From Deltaproteobacteria bacterium (GTDB taxonomy: Bacteria; Myxococcota_A; UBA9160; UBA6930): a stretch of DNA of 64,000 nucleotides. A program made the position numbers and the translations under genes. The notes beneath the pieces were generated by a model that was not told the origin of the DNA, ran no database searches, and saw nothing but the letters and a program-made list of their open reading frames with translations. Every line of letters starts with the position of its first letter. Within the stretch, counting starts at the first letter, position 1. The DNA lies in the NCBI GenBank assembly GCA_029261795.1, contig JAJDAP010000047.1, forward strand, positions 1-64,000, given 5' to 3'. Positions 8,456-16,535 of this stretch are shown piece after piece.

Positions 8456-10845
8456 CGATCAGCGAAGAACGCGCGCGCGGCTTCGGCAGGGTCCGCGACC
8501 AGGGTTTCGGCCTCCTCGCCTTCGAGCCACGCCTCGGGAAGCCAGTCGCGATACGGGCTGCGCAGGAATCGATCGCCAAAGAGCACGATCATTCCGAAAT
8601 CCTGCTCGCGTCGCAGCAGGCGACCCGCGCTCTGGATGACCCGCGTCATCCCGGGCAGGGCGACGGCCATGTCGAAGCCTGCACCGAACTGCTCCTCGTA
8701 GTGCTCGACGAGAAGCTGGCTTCGCGCATCGACGCCGGGCAGACACGGCCCGATGACGGCGACCAGCCGCAGGCCGAGCTCGGCGGTATCGACGCCCTCG
8801 GCGAGGGCCCCTCCGGCGATGGCGAGAAGCGCCAGATCGGAGGCGTCTCGAAGTTCCTCCAACATCCGGGCGCGCTCGGGCTCCCCGTCTTCGGCGCGCT
8901 GTACGCGAACGCGATGTCGGGCCGGTGACAATGCGCTGCGAAGGCGATCGAGCGCCGCGAAACTCGCGGCCAGGACGAGTGCGTTACCGGGCACCTCATC
9001 GAGGAGCCGCGCCAGGGAGCCCGCGATCCGCGGTTCGGCTTCTGCGCGATCCGAGTAGCGCGTCGAAACGCGAGGTTCGATCACGACCCTTTGTCGCTCG
9101 CGAATCGAAGCCCCTGCGACGATGGCCGTCGCCTGGCGATCGGGGTCGAGACCGAGCAGGCCGGCGTGGAGCTCGGCGGGCGAGAGCGTTGCCGAGAGCG
9201 CGACGACGGCTGCCGCAGCGCCGAACACGCGCGCAAGCGCCGGAGCAGGATCGATACACCAACGCTCGAGTCGAAACTCGTCGGCCTCACGTACGGCGAC
9301 GCGGGCGTAGTGCCCGAGGGGTTGGGCGCGCCAGGCCGAGCATTGCCAGGCCAGCTCGAGGAATACCTGGTGGGGACCCTCGGCGGGCGCGCCATCGAGG
9401 GCCTCGAGGGTTTCGTCGACTCCCAGGTCGATCTGGGCGAAGACGTGCTCGACCCGTTCCGGGTCGACTTCGCGGAGCACGCTGCCGTCGCCTCCTGGAA
9501 GGGCGTCTTCGACCTCGTCCTGAAGGAAACGCGCGAGTTCCTCGATCAACGCCCGTTGGCGGCGATGGATCGCTGCGCCGCCCAGTGCCGCCTGTTCCGC
9601 GGCTTGCCAGACGAAGCGCGTAGCCAGGGACGCCGATAGGGCCTCGCGAGCGCGGCCCGGCAGCCGGTGAGCCTCGTCGATCACGAGCACCGCATCGCCG
9701 AGTTCCTCGGGTTCGCTCCAGCGGGGCAGCGCAACGACGGGATCGAACAGGTAGTTCGAATCGCCCACGGTGACGGGTGTGCAGTCGGCCGTATCCAGCG
9801 ACAGCTCGAACGGGCACAAGCGAGCGCTCGTCGCCTCCTTCCAGATGAGCTCCGGCTCGATCAGGGGCCCTGCCGTCAGCAGACGTCCGAGAGACCCGGA
9901 GGTTCGCAAGCGCTGAGCGTAGGCCTCCGCGTGATCGCAGTGTGCGGGATGGCATAACATCGTTCCGGTCGCACACATCCTGCGCTTGGCGCGGATTCGA
10001 GTGGCCAAGGGGATGTTGCCGGGATCGATCGCACGCAGGGTCTCGACGCTGCCGTGTTGCTGGAGGGTGCTCGCGGTGGCGATGAAGGCGCGTCGATCCC
10101 GGGCCAATACGTGCCGCACGACAGGTGTCAGGACGGCCGCCGTCTTGCCGATTCCGGTGGGCGCCTGAAGCAGCAGGTGCTCGCCGGATTCGAGCGCCCG
10201 CTCCACCGCCATCTCGATCTCGTCCTGGCCCTGGCGTCGCGTGGCGAAGGGGAAGTGCACGGCCTTGGCGGCCCGGTGTCGTTGTTGGCGCGCTTGCTCG
10301 TCTCGCTCGAGGTCCGCCACGATCCGCAGCACGACGTCCTCGAGTTCTGACTGCAGGGCAAGCGGATCGTCCGGGATCGGATGGACGACCGGATCCCCAG
10401 CGCCGGTCGGGATCCAGATCCAACTCGCCCCGCAGCGCGCGGCCAGGGACTCCGAGGCCATCCATGCATAGAGGCGGGCCTGAAGCACGAAGCCGCGCAC
10501 AGCCAGGCTCCCGGCTGTCGGGTGCCGGCGCCCGGTCTTGAGCTCCTCGATCATCCAGGCCGCATCCGCGCTCTCGGCCTCGGTGGCCGGTCGCAGGCCA
10601 TCGCAGCGCCCGCGCAACGCGACCCTGAAGCCGCCGATGTCGCTGCTGCGATGCAGCGAAACCTCCGAGCGGTAGCGGGGATTGGCAAGGGTGGCTGCCG
10701 CCTGGTAGCGGGCATGCAGGGCCGAACCGAGCCAGGCGCCGCGCGATCCGCCTCGGGCCGAAAAGCCCAGGCCGCGCTCGGCCGCGCGCGCAACCAGTTC
10801 AGTCACGCCCAGGCGCAAGGTTCGGGCTGCTAGATCGGCCTGCAC
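8452..10845 (-). CDS. RecB-like nuclease fused to XPD/DinG-type Fe-S helicase
   Basis: A 797-residue protein. The first ~150 residues carry a PD-(D/E)XK pattern: GRCDGL near 80, then MIEELKTG near 100, followed by VLQARLYAWM, as in RecB/Cas4/Dna2 nucleases. Residues ~200-797 form an XPD/DinG superfamily 2 helicase with Walker A APTGIGKTAA, DEAH box VLVIDEAHRLPG, and motif VI QSAGRLLRREQDFG. Four cysteines between motifs Ia and II (RRMCATGT, MLCHPAHC, ARLCPFEL) match an XPD-type [4Fe-4S] cluster. It probably unwinds 5'-tailed or branched DNA and cuts it, a Dna2-like repair role. The start is GTG. A small gene lies 10 bp upstream and is likely co-transcribed. Confidence 0.86.
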   Translation of the reverse strand: MQADLAARTLRLGVTELVARAAERGLGFSARGGSRGAWLGSALHARYQAAATLANPRYRSEVSLHRSSDIGGFRVALRGRCDGLRPATEAESADAAWMIEELKTGRRHPTAGSLAVRGFVLQARLYAWMASESLAARCGASWIWIPTGAGDPVVHPIPDDPLALQSELEDVVLRIVADLERDEQARQQRHRAAKAVHFPFATRRQGQDEIEMAVERALESGEHLLLQAPTGIGKTAAVLTPVVRHVLARDRRAFIATASTLQQHGSVETLRAIDPGNIPLATRIRAKRRMCATGTMLCHPAHCDHAEAYAQRLRTSGSLGRLLTAGPLIEPELIWKEATSARLCPFELSLDTADCTPVTVGDSNYLFDPVVALPRWSEPEELGDAVLVIDEAHRLPGRAREALSASLATRFVWQAAEQAALGGAAIHRRQRALIEELARFLQDEVEDALPGGDGSVLREVDPERVEHVFAQIDLGVDETLEALDGAPAEGPHQVFLELAWQCSAWRAQPLGHYARVAVREADEFRLERWCIDPAPALARVFGAAAAVVALSATLSPAELHAGLLGLDPDRQATAIVAGASIRERQRVVIEPRVSTRYSDRAEAEPRIAGSLARLLDEVPGNALVLAASFAALDRLRSALSPARHRVRVQRAEDGEPERARMLEELRDASDLALLAIAGGALAEGVDTAELGLRLVAVIGPCLPGVDARSQLLVEHYEEQFGAGFDMAVALPGMTRVIQSAGRLLRREQDFGMIVLFGDRFLRSPYRDWLPEAWLEGEEAETLVADPAEAARAFFADR

Positions 10846-10855
10846 GGGGCGATCT

Positions 10856-11128
10856 TCATTTCGGGGATTTGGAGGCCTCGCTCTCGGCGATGAACTGCTG
10901 AAGCGACCGGCGGACCTGGAGTCCGCGCGGCCCGCGCCAGCCGGCCAGGGTGGAGAAGACCAGGAAAGCCTGCTCGCGAATCACCTCGGCGCCGCCTGCC
11001 TTGATGGCGTCGAGCGCTTGGATGGCATGGTCTCTGACCTGGGCGTGAGGGCATTGATCGCGTACCGCGACAATGGCCTCGACGACCCCCAACATCCGCT
11101 CCGAATCCGCGTTGTCCTGTTCAGGCAC
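10856..11128 (-). CDS. Small hypothetical protein upstream of the helicase
   Basis: About 90 residues if translation starts at GTG 11128 (VPEQDNADSERMLGVVEAI); ATG 11095 is an alternative, and an in-frame TTG at 11212 would place the start inside a hairpin and is unlikely. The sequence is helical and rich in Ala, Arg and Glu (RDHAIQALDAIKAGGAEVI, GPRGLQVRRSLQQFIAESE). It has no signal peptide or membrane segment. I do not recognise the family. It ends 10 bp before the helicase start, so the two probably share a transcript, and its leader contains the hairpin at 11188-11207. Confidence 0.55.
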   Translation of the reverse strand: MPEQDNADSERMLGVVEAIVAVRDQCPHAQVRDHAIQALDAIKAGGAEVIREQAFLVFSTLAGWRGPRGLQVRRSLQQFIAESEASKSPK

Positions 11129-11187
11129 GGCGGCAAGATAGCGGCGCCGCTGGCACGAACGAACAGCGAAAGGCCTGAAAACAACAA

Positions 11188-11207
11188 AACCCGCCGGGAG
11201 GCGGGTT
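11188..11207 (-). terminator. Intrinsic-terminator-like hairpin in the leader
   Basis: A perfect 8-bp stem (AACCCGCC / GGCGGGTT) closes a 4-nt loop. On the minus strand it is followed by the U-rich run TTTTGTTGTTTTC, the classic form of a Rho-independent terminator. It lies between a good promoter (11232-11259) and the start of the small gene, so it may act as an attenuator or produce a very short transcript. Confidence 0.72.
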
Positions 11208-11231
11208 CTCAATTCCCGATGTGTTAAGTCA

Positions 11232-11259
11232 AGTATAGCACAGGTTCGTAGTCACGCAA
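11232..11259 (-). promoter_or_regulatory. Sigma-70-type promoter
   Basis: On the minus strand TTGCGT is followed by 16 nt and TATACT (5 of 6 matches to the -10 consensus). The expected transcript start is near 11225, only about 18 nt before the terminator-like hairpin at 11207-11188. It is placed to drive the small gene and the helicase. The remaining space to 11453 holds no gene that I can recognise. Confidence 0.55.
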
Positions 11260-11453
11260 GGCCTGTTCGTCATTTCGTCGCGAAAGTGGCTCTGGTGTTC
11301 CGAAAACCGCTTTTCCAGGCCGAAAACGTGTGGCCGCAGTCCTGATTCGCACTCTGAGCGCGGGTCTTTTTCAGGGGGTTTCGGAGCCTGCTTTCCTGCA
11401 GACGCACCGGAAGGCCGCGGCCGAGCCGAAGCTTCGACGAAAGTACCTGACGC

Positions 11454-12653
11454 TCAGCGCCTGAAGCGGCTCCAGACGGCCCGACGACGCCGCACCAGTT
11501 GGCGCTGGCGTTCCTCCGGATCGATTCGCGGAGAGCCCGCCGGCAGGTGTGCTTCGAGAGCGTCGCGCTTCAGGACCTCGTAGCGAGGGATCGGCGAGGC
11601 GTCCGCCATGACGAAGCGCGCGATCAGCGTCCCGCGGTCGTGGCCCGCACAGTCGAGCCAGTTCGCATGGCCGGGATCCTCATGGCTGATCACGGCGCGG
11701 AAGACGCCATCGGGGTCGAGCGCGGCCTGATGGTGGTTGAGTGAGGACTGATGGGTGGCGGGGTCGATCGCCTCCCACCACCAGGTTGCCAAGGAGACGC
11801 TCCAATGGCGGCAGATGGGCGGGGTGAACTCGAGCAGGACGACTTCGTCCGCTGCGCAGTAGAAATTGCCCATACCGTAGGCCTGCCCCTTGAGTCCCGA
11901 GAACTCACTGCTCCGCTTCGGGTCGGGAATGCTCAGGCTGTTCGGTGGCATGGAAAGCATGGCCTTGCTCATATCGCGCCAGAGTGAACCGCCAGCGCTC
12001 ATCCAGCTTCGCAACAGGTCGATGCGCTCTGCCATCTGGTCGGTCCGAACACGCGGGCGCATGACGGGGCCGCCGTCACGTTCGATGCGAAGTTCCGCGG
12101 GGCGTTCGCTCTCCCAATCTGCGAAGACCTGGCGCAGCTGGAAGAAGCGGGCACCGTCGCCTAACGGCAGCCAGTTCCCGGCGCGCGGTTCGCCCCCGAC
12201 GTGCAACACGATCGTCCCGTCCGGCTCGCGCTCGAGCTCGTCGAGGATCACGGAGCCCTGGGTCCGCGTACTCGCGATGTCGCCCAACGCGTAGTGGCCT
12301 TCGTTCACCTGGAAGTCGACCAGGTTGGCGGTGCCTGGATCGCCGGACACCGTGTAGCTGGCATCGCCGCGAACCGACGCGAACAGGTAGAGGTGGTCTG
12401 GCGAGTCGAGGCCCCAGCGCCGATCGAGATCCATCATGCGGGTCAGTTCCGGATGGTCGGCATCGCCGTGCGCGACACAAACGGAAATTCCCGAGGCGAG
12501 GAACTGGAGCAGGTAGCGCAGATATTCGGCGCGGTCCGACGGAGCGAACGGGAAGGAATCGTCGCGGAACAGCGCGTGAGCCTCGGCCAGGGTATTGCAG
12601 AGTTCGGCCCAGATTTCAGCGTCCATCACGCGCGGGTCGAGCGGATCTTCCAT
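11454..12653 (-). CDS. DUF1214 domain-containing protein
   Basis: 399 residues with no signal peptide. The region from about 120 onward contains DUF1214 landmarks: GDIASTRTQGSVILD, GNWLPLGDGARFFQLRQVFADW, and a C-terminal part with PPICRHWSVSLATWWWEA and SSLNHHQAALDPDGVFRAVISHEDPGHANWLDCAGHDRG. The last segment is the most conserved part of related proteins. The biochemical role of this family is unknown, though it often sits near lipid and oxidoreductase genes, as here. It is divergent from the sulfotransferase gene, 87 bp from its start. Confidence 0.8.
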   Translation of the reverse strand: MEDPLDPRVMDAEIWAELCNTLAEAHALFRDDSFPFAPSDRAEYLRYLLQFLASGISVCVAHGDADHPELTRMMDLDRRWGLDSPDHLYLFASVRGDASYTVSGDPGTANLVDFQVNEGHYALGDIASTRTQGSVILDELEREPDGTIVLHVGGEPRAGNWLPLGDGARFFQLRQVFADWESERPAELRIERDGGPVMRPRVRTDQMAERIDLLRSWMSAGGSLWRDMSKAMLSMPPNSLSIPDPKRSSEFSGLKGQAYGMGNFYCAADEVVLLEFTPPICRHWSVSLATWWWEAIDPATHQSSLNHHQAALDPDGVFRAVISHEDPGHANWLDCAGHDRGTLIARFVMADASPIPRYEVLKRDALEAHLPAGSPRIDPEERQRQLVRRRRAVWSRFRR

Positions 12654-12740
12654 GCGGCCCTCCCGAAAGGGGTGTTACCGTCGGCTCCGCAGCATAGCGT
12701 TGCTGCCAGGCGCTTCGGCGATCGTCGAAAAGGAGAGGGC

Positions 12741-13733
12741 TTGCACCGATTCATCGTTGGGACCGGTCGCTGCGGTTCGACGCTGCTCTCGAAGATGGTC
12801 GGCTGCAACCCATCGGTGCTGAGCGTCTTCGAGTTCTTCAACGGCCAACACGGTGGACGTCGCTTCCAGCCAGAGCCGATGAGCGGTGCGGACTACCGTG
12901 CGCTGGTTTGCGAACCCCAGGCGTTCCTCAACATGGTGCTCGAGCGGCGCTATGTGGTTCCCGAGGTGACCTACCCACTCGACGACCCGGCCTCGCGTTA
13001 TGGTCGCGATGGGGCGTTGCCCTGGATTCTCGGCACCACGATCCCGCGCCTTTCGGAACAGCCCGATCGCCTGTTCGACGAGACCTGTGCTTTCCTGAAC
13101 GCTCAGCCGGAGCAACCGCCCGCGCAGCACGCGCTCGATCTGTTCGCATGGTGGGCTGCGCGTTTCGACCGGCCGGTCTGGGTCGAGCGCTCGGGCGGTG
13201 CCATCGACTACCTCGCCGGTCTGGATCAGGCGTTCGAACAGGCGCGCTTCCTCCATATCCATCGCCAGGGGGAAGAGGCGGCCCTGTCGATGCGCGAGCA
13301 CCACGCCTTCCGGCTGGCGATCATGCTGGCGAACCGACTGCCTGCTGGAACCGGCCGCTCTAGGCGGGCGCTTCGAGAAGCGGCGCCGGACGAGGACCAG
13401 ATCGGCCAACTCCTGGCTTCGCGGCCAGCCGCCGTGCACTTCGGTCGTTGGTGGAGCGATCAGGTGGCGCGGGGTCTGGCGGCTCGGCAATCGCTCGACA
13501 CCGACCGCTATCTGGAGCTTCGTTTCGAAGATCTGCTCGAACGACCGCGCGCGTTCATCGAGACCGTGGCGCAGTTCTTCGAACTTCCGGAGGCGGAGCC
13601 CGCCTGGCTCGATGAGGCTGCCGCTCGCGTCCGCGCGGCAACGGCTCCGCGTCTGCCCGAACTCGATGCCGAAGAGCGAAGCGCACTCGAAGAGGCATGC
13701 GCGGCGGGTAACGCCGCGCTCGGCCGCGGCTAG
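12741..13733 (+). CDS. Sulfotransferase family protein
   Basis: Predicted to transfer sulfate from PAPS to an acceptor that cannot be named from sequence. The 5'-phosphosulfate loop is FIVGTGRCGSTLLSKM at the very N-terminus. A 3'-phosphate-binding segment (ARFLHIHRQGEEAALSMREH) is near residue 170 and the C-terminal RYLELRFEDLLERPRAFIE is near residue 255, as in bacterial Sulfotransfer_3-type enzymes. The frame is open far upstream, but the TTG at 12741 has the strong ribosome site AGGAGAG at 12731 and places the P-loop at the N-terminus, giving 330 residues. The next gene begins 18 bp downstream. Confidence 0.85.
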   Translation: MHRFIVGTGRCGSTLLSKMVGCNPSVLSVFEFFNGQHGGRRFQPEPMSGADYRALVCEPQAFLNMVLERRYVVPEVTYPLDDPASRYGRDGALPWILGTTIPRLSEQPDRLFDETCAFLNAQPEQPPAQHALDLFAWWAARFDRPVWVERSGGAIDYLAGLDQAFEQARFLHIHRQGEEAALSMREHHAFRLAIMLANRLPAGTGRSRRALREAAPDEDQIGQLLASRPAAVHFGRWWSDQVARGLAARQSLDTDRYLELRFEDLLERPRAFIETVAQFFELPEAEPAWLDEAAARVRAATAPRLPELDAEERSALEEACAAGNAALGRG

Positions 13734-13751
13734 CGAGGTAGCATCGGAGCC

Positions 13752-15746
13752 ATGGCGAACGAGGACTACCGGCACCTGCTCTCGCCCGGCCGTATCGGTG
13801 CGATGGCGCTCCGCAACCGGATCGCGATGACGCCGATGGGAACCAATCAAGAACGTGAGGATGGCTTTCTCGGCGAGCGCATCCTGCGCTACTACGAAGA
13901 ACGGGCCAAGGGCGGTGCAGGCTTGATCATCGCCGGCGTGGCCGCGGTCACCTGGCCCGATGGCGCCTGCAATCCCAACCAGGGCACGCTTTCGGACGAT
14001 CGCTTCCTGCCGGACTGGGAGGACTTCGCCGAGCGTTGCCACCGACATGGTGCAAAGGCGGCGGTCCAACTCCAGCACGCCGGCAAGGTGGCCCAGGAAG
14101 ATGTCAGGTACGGGCGGCCGATGTGGGTGCCGTCGGTACCCGAACCGTCTGGGCGCGGGGACATGTTCGCCGATTTGACCCCGGAAGAGTTGGCCATGGC
14201 CACCTCGGCCTACGCGGCGCCGGATGCGAAGGTCGAATATCACGTCATGGACGAGGCCGACATCGCGTTCATGATCGAACGCTTTGCGGATGCTGCAGAG
14301 CGTGCAGTGCGCGCCGGACTGGACGGCATCGAGCTGCACGCGGGCCATGGCTATATGATCCAATCCTTCCTCTCGCCGAAGTCGAACCGTCGCAGCGATC
14401 GCTTCGGAGGCTCGGTCGAAGCGCGCGCCCGGTTCCTGGTCGAGGTGGTTCGTGCCGTGAGGGCGCGGGTCGGAGCCGGAACGGCGCTTTGGTGCCGGCT
14501 CGACGGCGAAGAGATCGGTGTCGAAGGCGGAATCAGCCAGGAGGATGCGCGACGCGCGGCCGAACTGGCAGAGCAGGCGGGTGTGGACGCGATCCATGTG
14601 AGTGCCTACGCCGACCCGACCTCGGGCCCCGCCTTCACCGATGCGCCCCTCGTCCATGAGCCGGGGCGCTACCTGCCGTTCGCCGCCGGCATCAAGCAGC
14701 GCGTGGCTATTCCCGTGATCGCGGTCGGTCGCATCACACCCGAGGCCGGCGACACGGCGATCGCCGAAGGCCGCTGTGACTTCGTCGCGATGGGGCGTCG
14801 TCTGCTCGCCGATCCGACACTGCCGGCTCGTCTTGCCGAGGGGAACCCCGAGGCCGCGCGTCCGTGTATCTACTCGTACCAGTGCGTCGGCAACGTCTTC
14901 CTGCGCACCCATGCCCGCTGCACGATCAATCCTCGAATGGGACGCGAACACCTGGGCGAGCCTGGTGCCGCGGCGCCGGCGCGCCGCGTGGCCGTTATCG
15001 GTGGCGGCCCCGCTGGGCTCGAAGCCGCCCGCATCCTCGCCGAGCGTGGGCATCAGGTGACCTTGCATGAGCGCGAGGAGTCGCTCGGCGGCAGGCTTCG
15101 GGTCTCCGCGAAGCTGGATAGCGAGGTCGCCGGACTCGTGGCCTGGTTCGAACGCGCGGCTCGAAGCGCCGGCGTCGAGATTCGCACCGGGCATGATTCG
15201 TCGGCGTCCGAGCTGCTCGGCAGTGCGGACGCGTTCGTGGTGGCGACGGGTGCGGTGCGAATCGCGTCGGTGGCGGGTGCCGAGAATGCGGTTCCGGCGG
15301 AGTCGTTCGGTACGTTGTTGACGGAAACCGCGGGTGCAGGCGTGATCGTTGTCGGCAGTGATGTGATCGGGGTCAAGGCAGCCGAGGCCCTGGCATTGGC
15401 CGGGCATCGGGTGACGCTCCTCGAGCAGCACGGGTTCGCGCCGCAGATGGGCCTGCCGCGCCGCTGGCGCGCCGCGGATGCCATTTCTCGCTGTGGGGCA
15501 CTGCGCGTTCAGGTCGACGCCGTCCGCGAGGTTGCCGCCGATCGAGTGAGCTTCACCCACGAGGGGAGTCGCGCCGAGATCAAGGCGGACCACGTCATCT
15601 GGGCGTCAGGTCTGAGCGCGGCGCCCGGGTTCGCGAATGCGCTGCGCTGCCTCGGCGCCGAGGTTCATGCCATTGGCGACGCGGCAGAGGTGGGATACCT
15701 GCAGGCGGCCATCCTGTCGGCTTCTCGCGTGGCGGGGGCGCTGTAG
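13752..15746 (+). CDS. Old-yellow-enzyme/2,4-dienoyl-CoA reductase-like flavoprotein
   Basis: 664 residues in the FadH layout. An FMN-binding TIM barrel (residues ~1-370) contains AAVQLQHAGK, GIELHAGHGYMIQSFLSPKSNRR split over the active-site region, and VGRITPEAGD. A linker Fe-S segment follows, then an FAD/NAD(P) domain with AVIGGGPAGLEAARILAERG (~residue 418) and a second GxGxxG-like stretch (VIVVGSDVIGVKAAEALA). The Fe-S segment is atypical: three cysteines remain (RPCIYSYQC and HARC) where FadH has four. Likely roles are reduction of unsaturated acyl-CoA or enone substrates. An SDR follows after 3 bp and is probably in the same operon. Confidence 0.88.
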   Translation: MANEDYRHLLSPGRIGAMALRNRIAMTPMGTNQEREDGFLGERILRYYEERAKGGAGLIIAGVAAVTWPDGACNPNQGTLSDDRFLPDWEDFAERCHRHGAKAAVQLQHAGKVAQEDVRYGRPMWVPSVPEPSGRGDMFADLTPEELAMATSAYAAPDAKVEYHVMDEADIAFMIERFADAAERAVRAGLDGIELHAGHGYMIQSFLSPKSNRRSDRFGGSVEARARFLVEVVRAVRARVGAGTALWCRLDGEEIGVEGGISQEDARRAAELAEQAGVDAIHVSAYADPTSGPAFTDAPLVHEPGRYLPFAAGIKQRVAIPVIAVGRITPEAGDTAIAEGRCDFVAMGRRLLADPTLPARLAEGNPEAARPCIYSYQCVGNVFLRTHARCTINPRMGREHLGEPGAAAPARRVAVIGGGPAGLEAARILAERGHQVTLHEREESLGGRLRVSAKLDSEVAGLVAWFERAARSAGVEIRTGHDSSASELLGSADAFVVATGAVRIASVAGAENAVPAESFGTLLTETAGAGVIVVGSDVIGVKAAEALALAGHRVTLLEQHGFAPQMGLPRRWRAADAISRCGALRVQVDAVREVAADRVSFTHEGSRAEIKADHVIWASGLSAAPGFANALRCLGAEVHAIGDAAEVGYLQAAILSASRVAGAL

Positions 15747-15749
15747 TCG

Positions 15750-16535
15750 GTGGCGGTTGCGCTCGATCTTTCAGGGAAACGCGTGTTGGTGGTCGGGGCA
15801 TCGTCGGGCGTCGGGCGCGAGGTTGCTCGGCAGGTAGCGCGTGCCGGCGGCCACGTGGTCCTTGCGGCCAGACGCGCCCAGGCGCTTGCAGACGCAGTGG
15901 ACGCGATCCGCACCGAGGGCGGCAAGGCCGATGCGGAGCCCTTCGACGTGACGGATCAGGCGCGCTGCCAACAAGGGGTCGCTTCGGCCGTGGCGACGCT
16001 AGGTGGCCTCGATGGACTGGTCTATGCCGCTGGGATATCGCCGCTGGTCATGATGCAAAGAGCCAGTCACTCGGAGTGGCAACAGGTGCTTGCCGTCAAC
16101 GTGATCGGGGCATCTCATGTCACCGCGGCAGCCGTCGAGACCCTGGAGCACGATGGTGGACGTGCGGTGTATGTGGGTTCCTACTCCGTACGCCAGAGTC
16201 TCCCCGGGATCGGGCTCTACGCGACCTCGAAGGTTGCGCTCGATGGGCTCATCGAAGCGTGGCGAATGGAGGTTCCCAACGTCGACTTTACGCGTGCGCT
16301 GCTGGGCAACACCTCGGGGACCGAGTTCGCGAACGGCTGGGGCGCCGAAGAGACCGGTAGGGTGACGAAGCTCTGGATCGAACGGGGCCTGTTCCCAGCG
16401 GCCACGATGATGCCCGTCGAGGCGGCCGGCGAAGCGATCGCGTCCGTGCTCGCACTGCGCGGCTACATCGACGACATCGCGATCATGCCACGCCAGCGCG
16501 ACGCTTCGGCATCGGTAGATCCGAAGCGGCGTTAG
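15750..16535 (+). CDS. Short-chain dehydrogenase/reductase
   Basis: A classical SDR of 261 residues. The dinucleotide-binding motif is VVGASSGVGREVA at residue ~13, the NAG-equivalent is YAAGIS near 90, and the catalytic Ser and Tyr-x-x-x-Lys are in VGSYS and LYATSKVAL (~155). The GTG start lies just after the flavoprotein stop, so it is probably translated from the same mRNA. Substrate is unknown; coupling to the preceding reductase suggests a hydroxy/keto step on the same compound. The last 4 bp overlap the convergent FG-GAP gene. Confidence 0.9.
   Translation: MAVALDLSGKRVLVVGASSGVGREVARQVARAGGHVVLAARRAQALADAVDAIRTEGGKADAEPFDVTDQARCQQGVASAVATLGGLDGLVYAAGISPLVMMQRASHSEWQQVLAVNVIGASHVTAAAVETLEHDGGRAVYVGSYSVRQSLPGIGLYATSKVALDGLIEAWRMEVPNVDFTRALLGNTSGTEFANGWGAEETGRVTKLWIERGLFPAATMMPVEAAGEAIASVLALRGYIDDIAIMPRQRDASASVDPKRR

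Noticed and set aside
12675..15593. A 972-codon minus-strand frame opposite the sulfotransferase and flavoprotein genes
   Set aside because: It is antisense to two convincing genes, is rich in His and Arg with no domain pattern, and is explained by the GC-rich codon bias.
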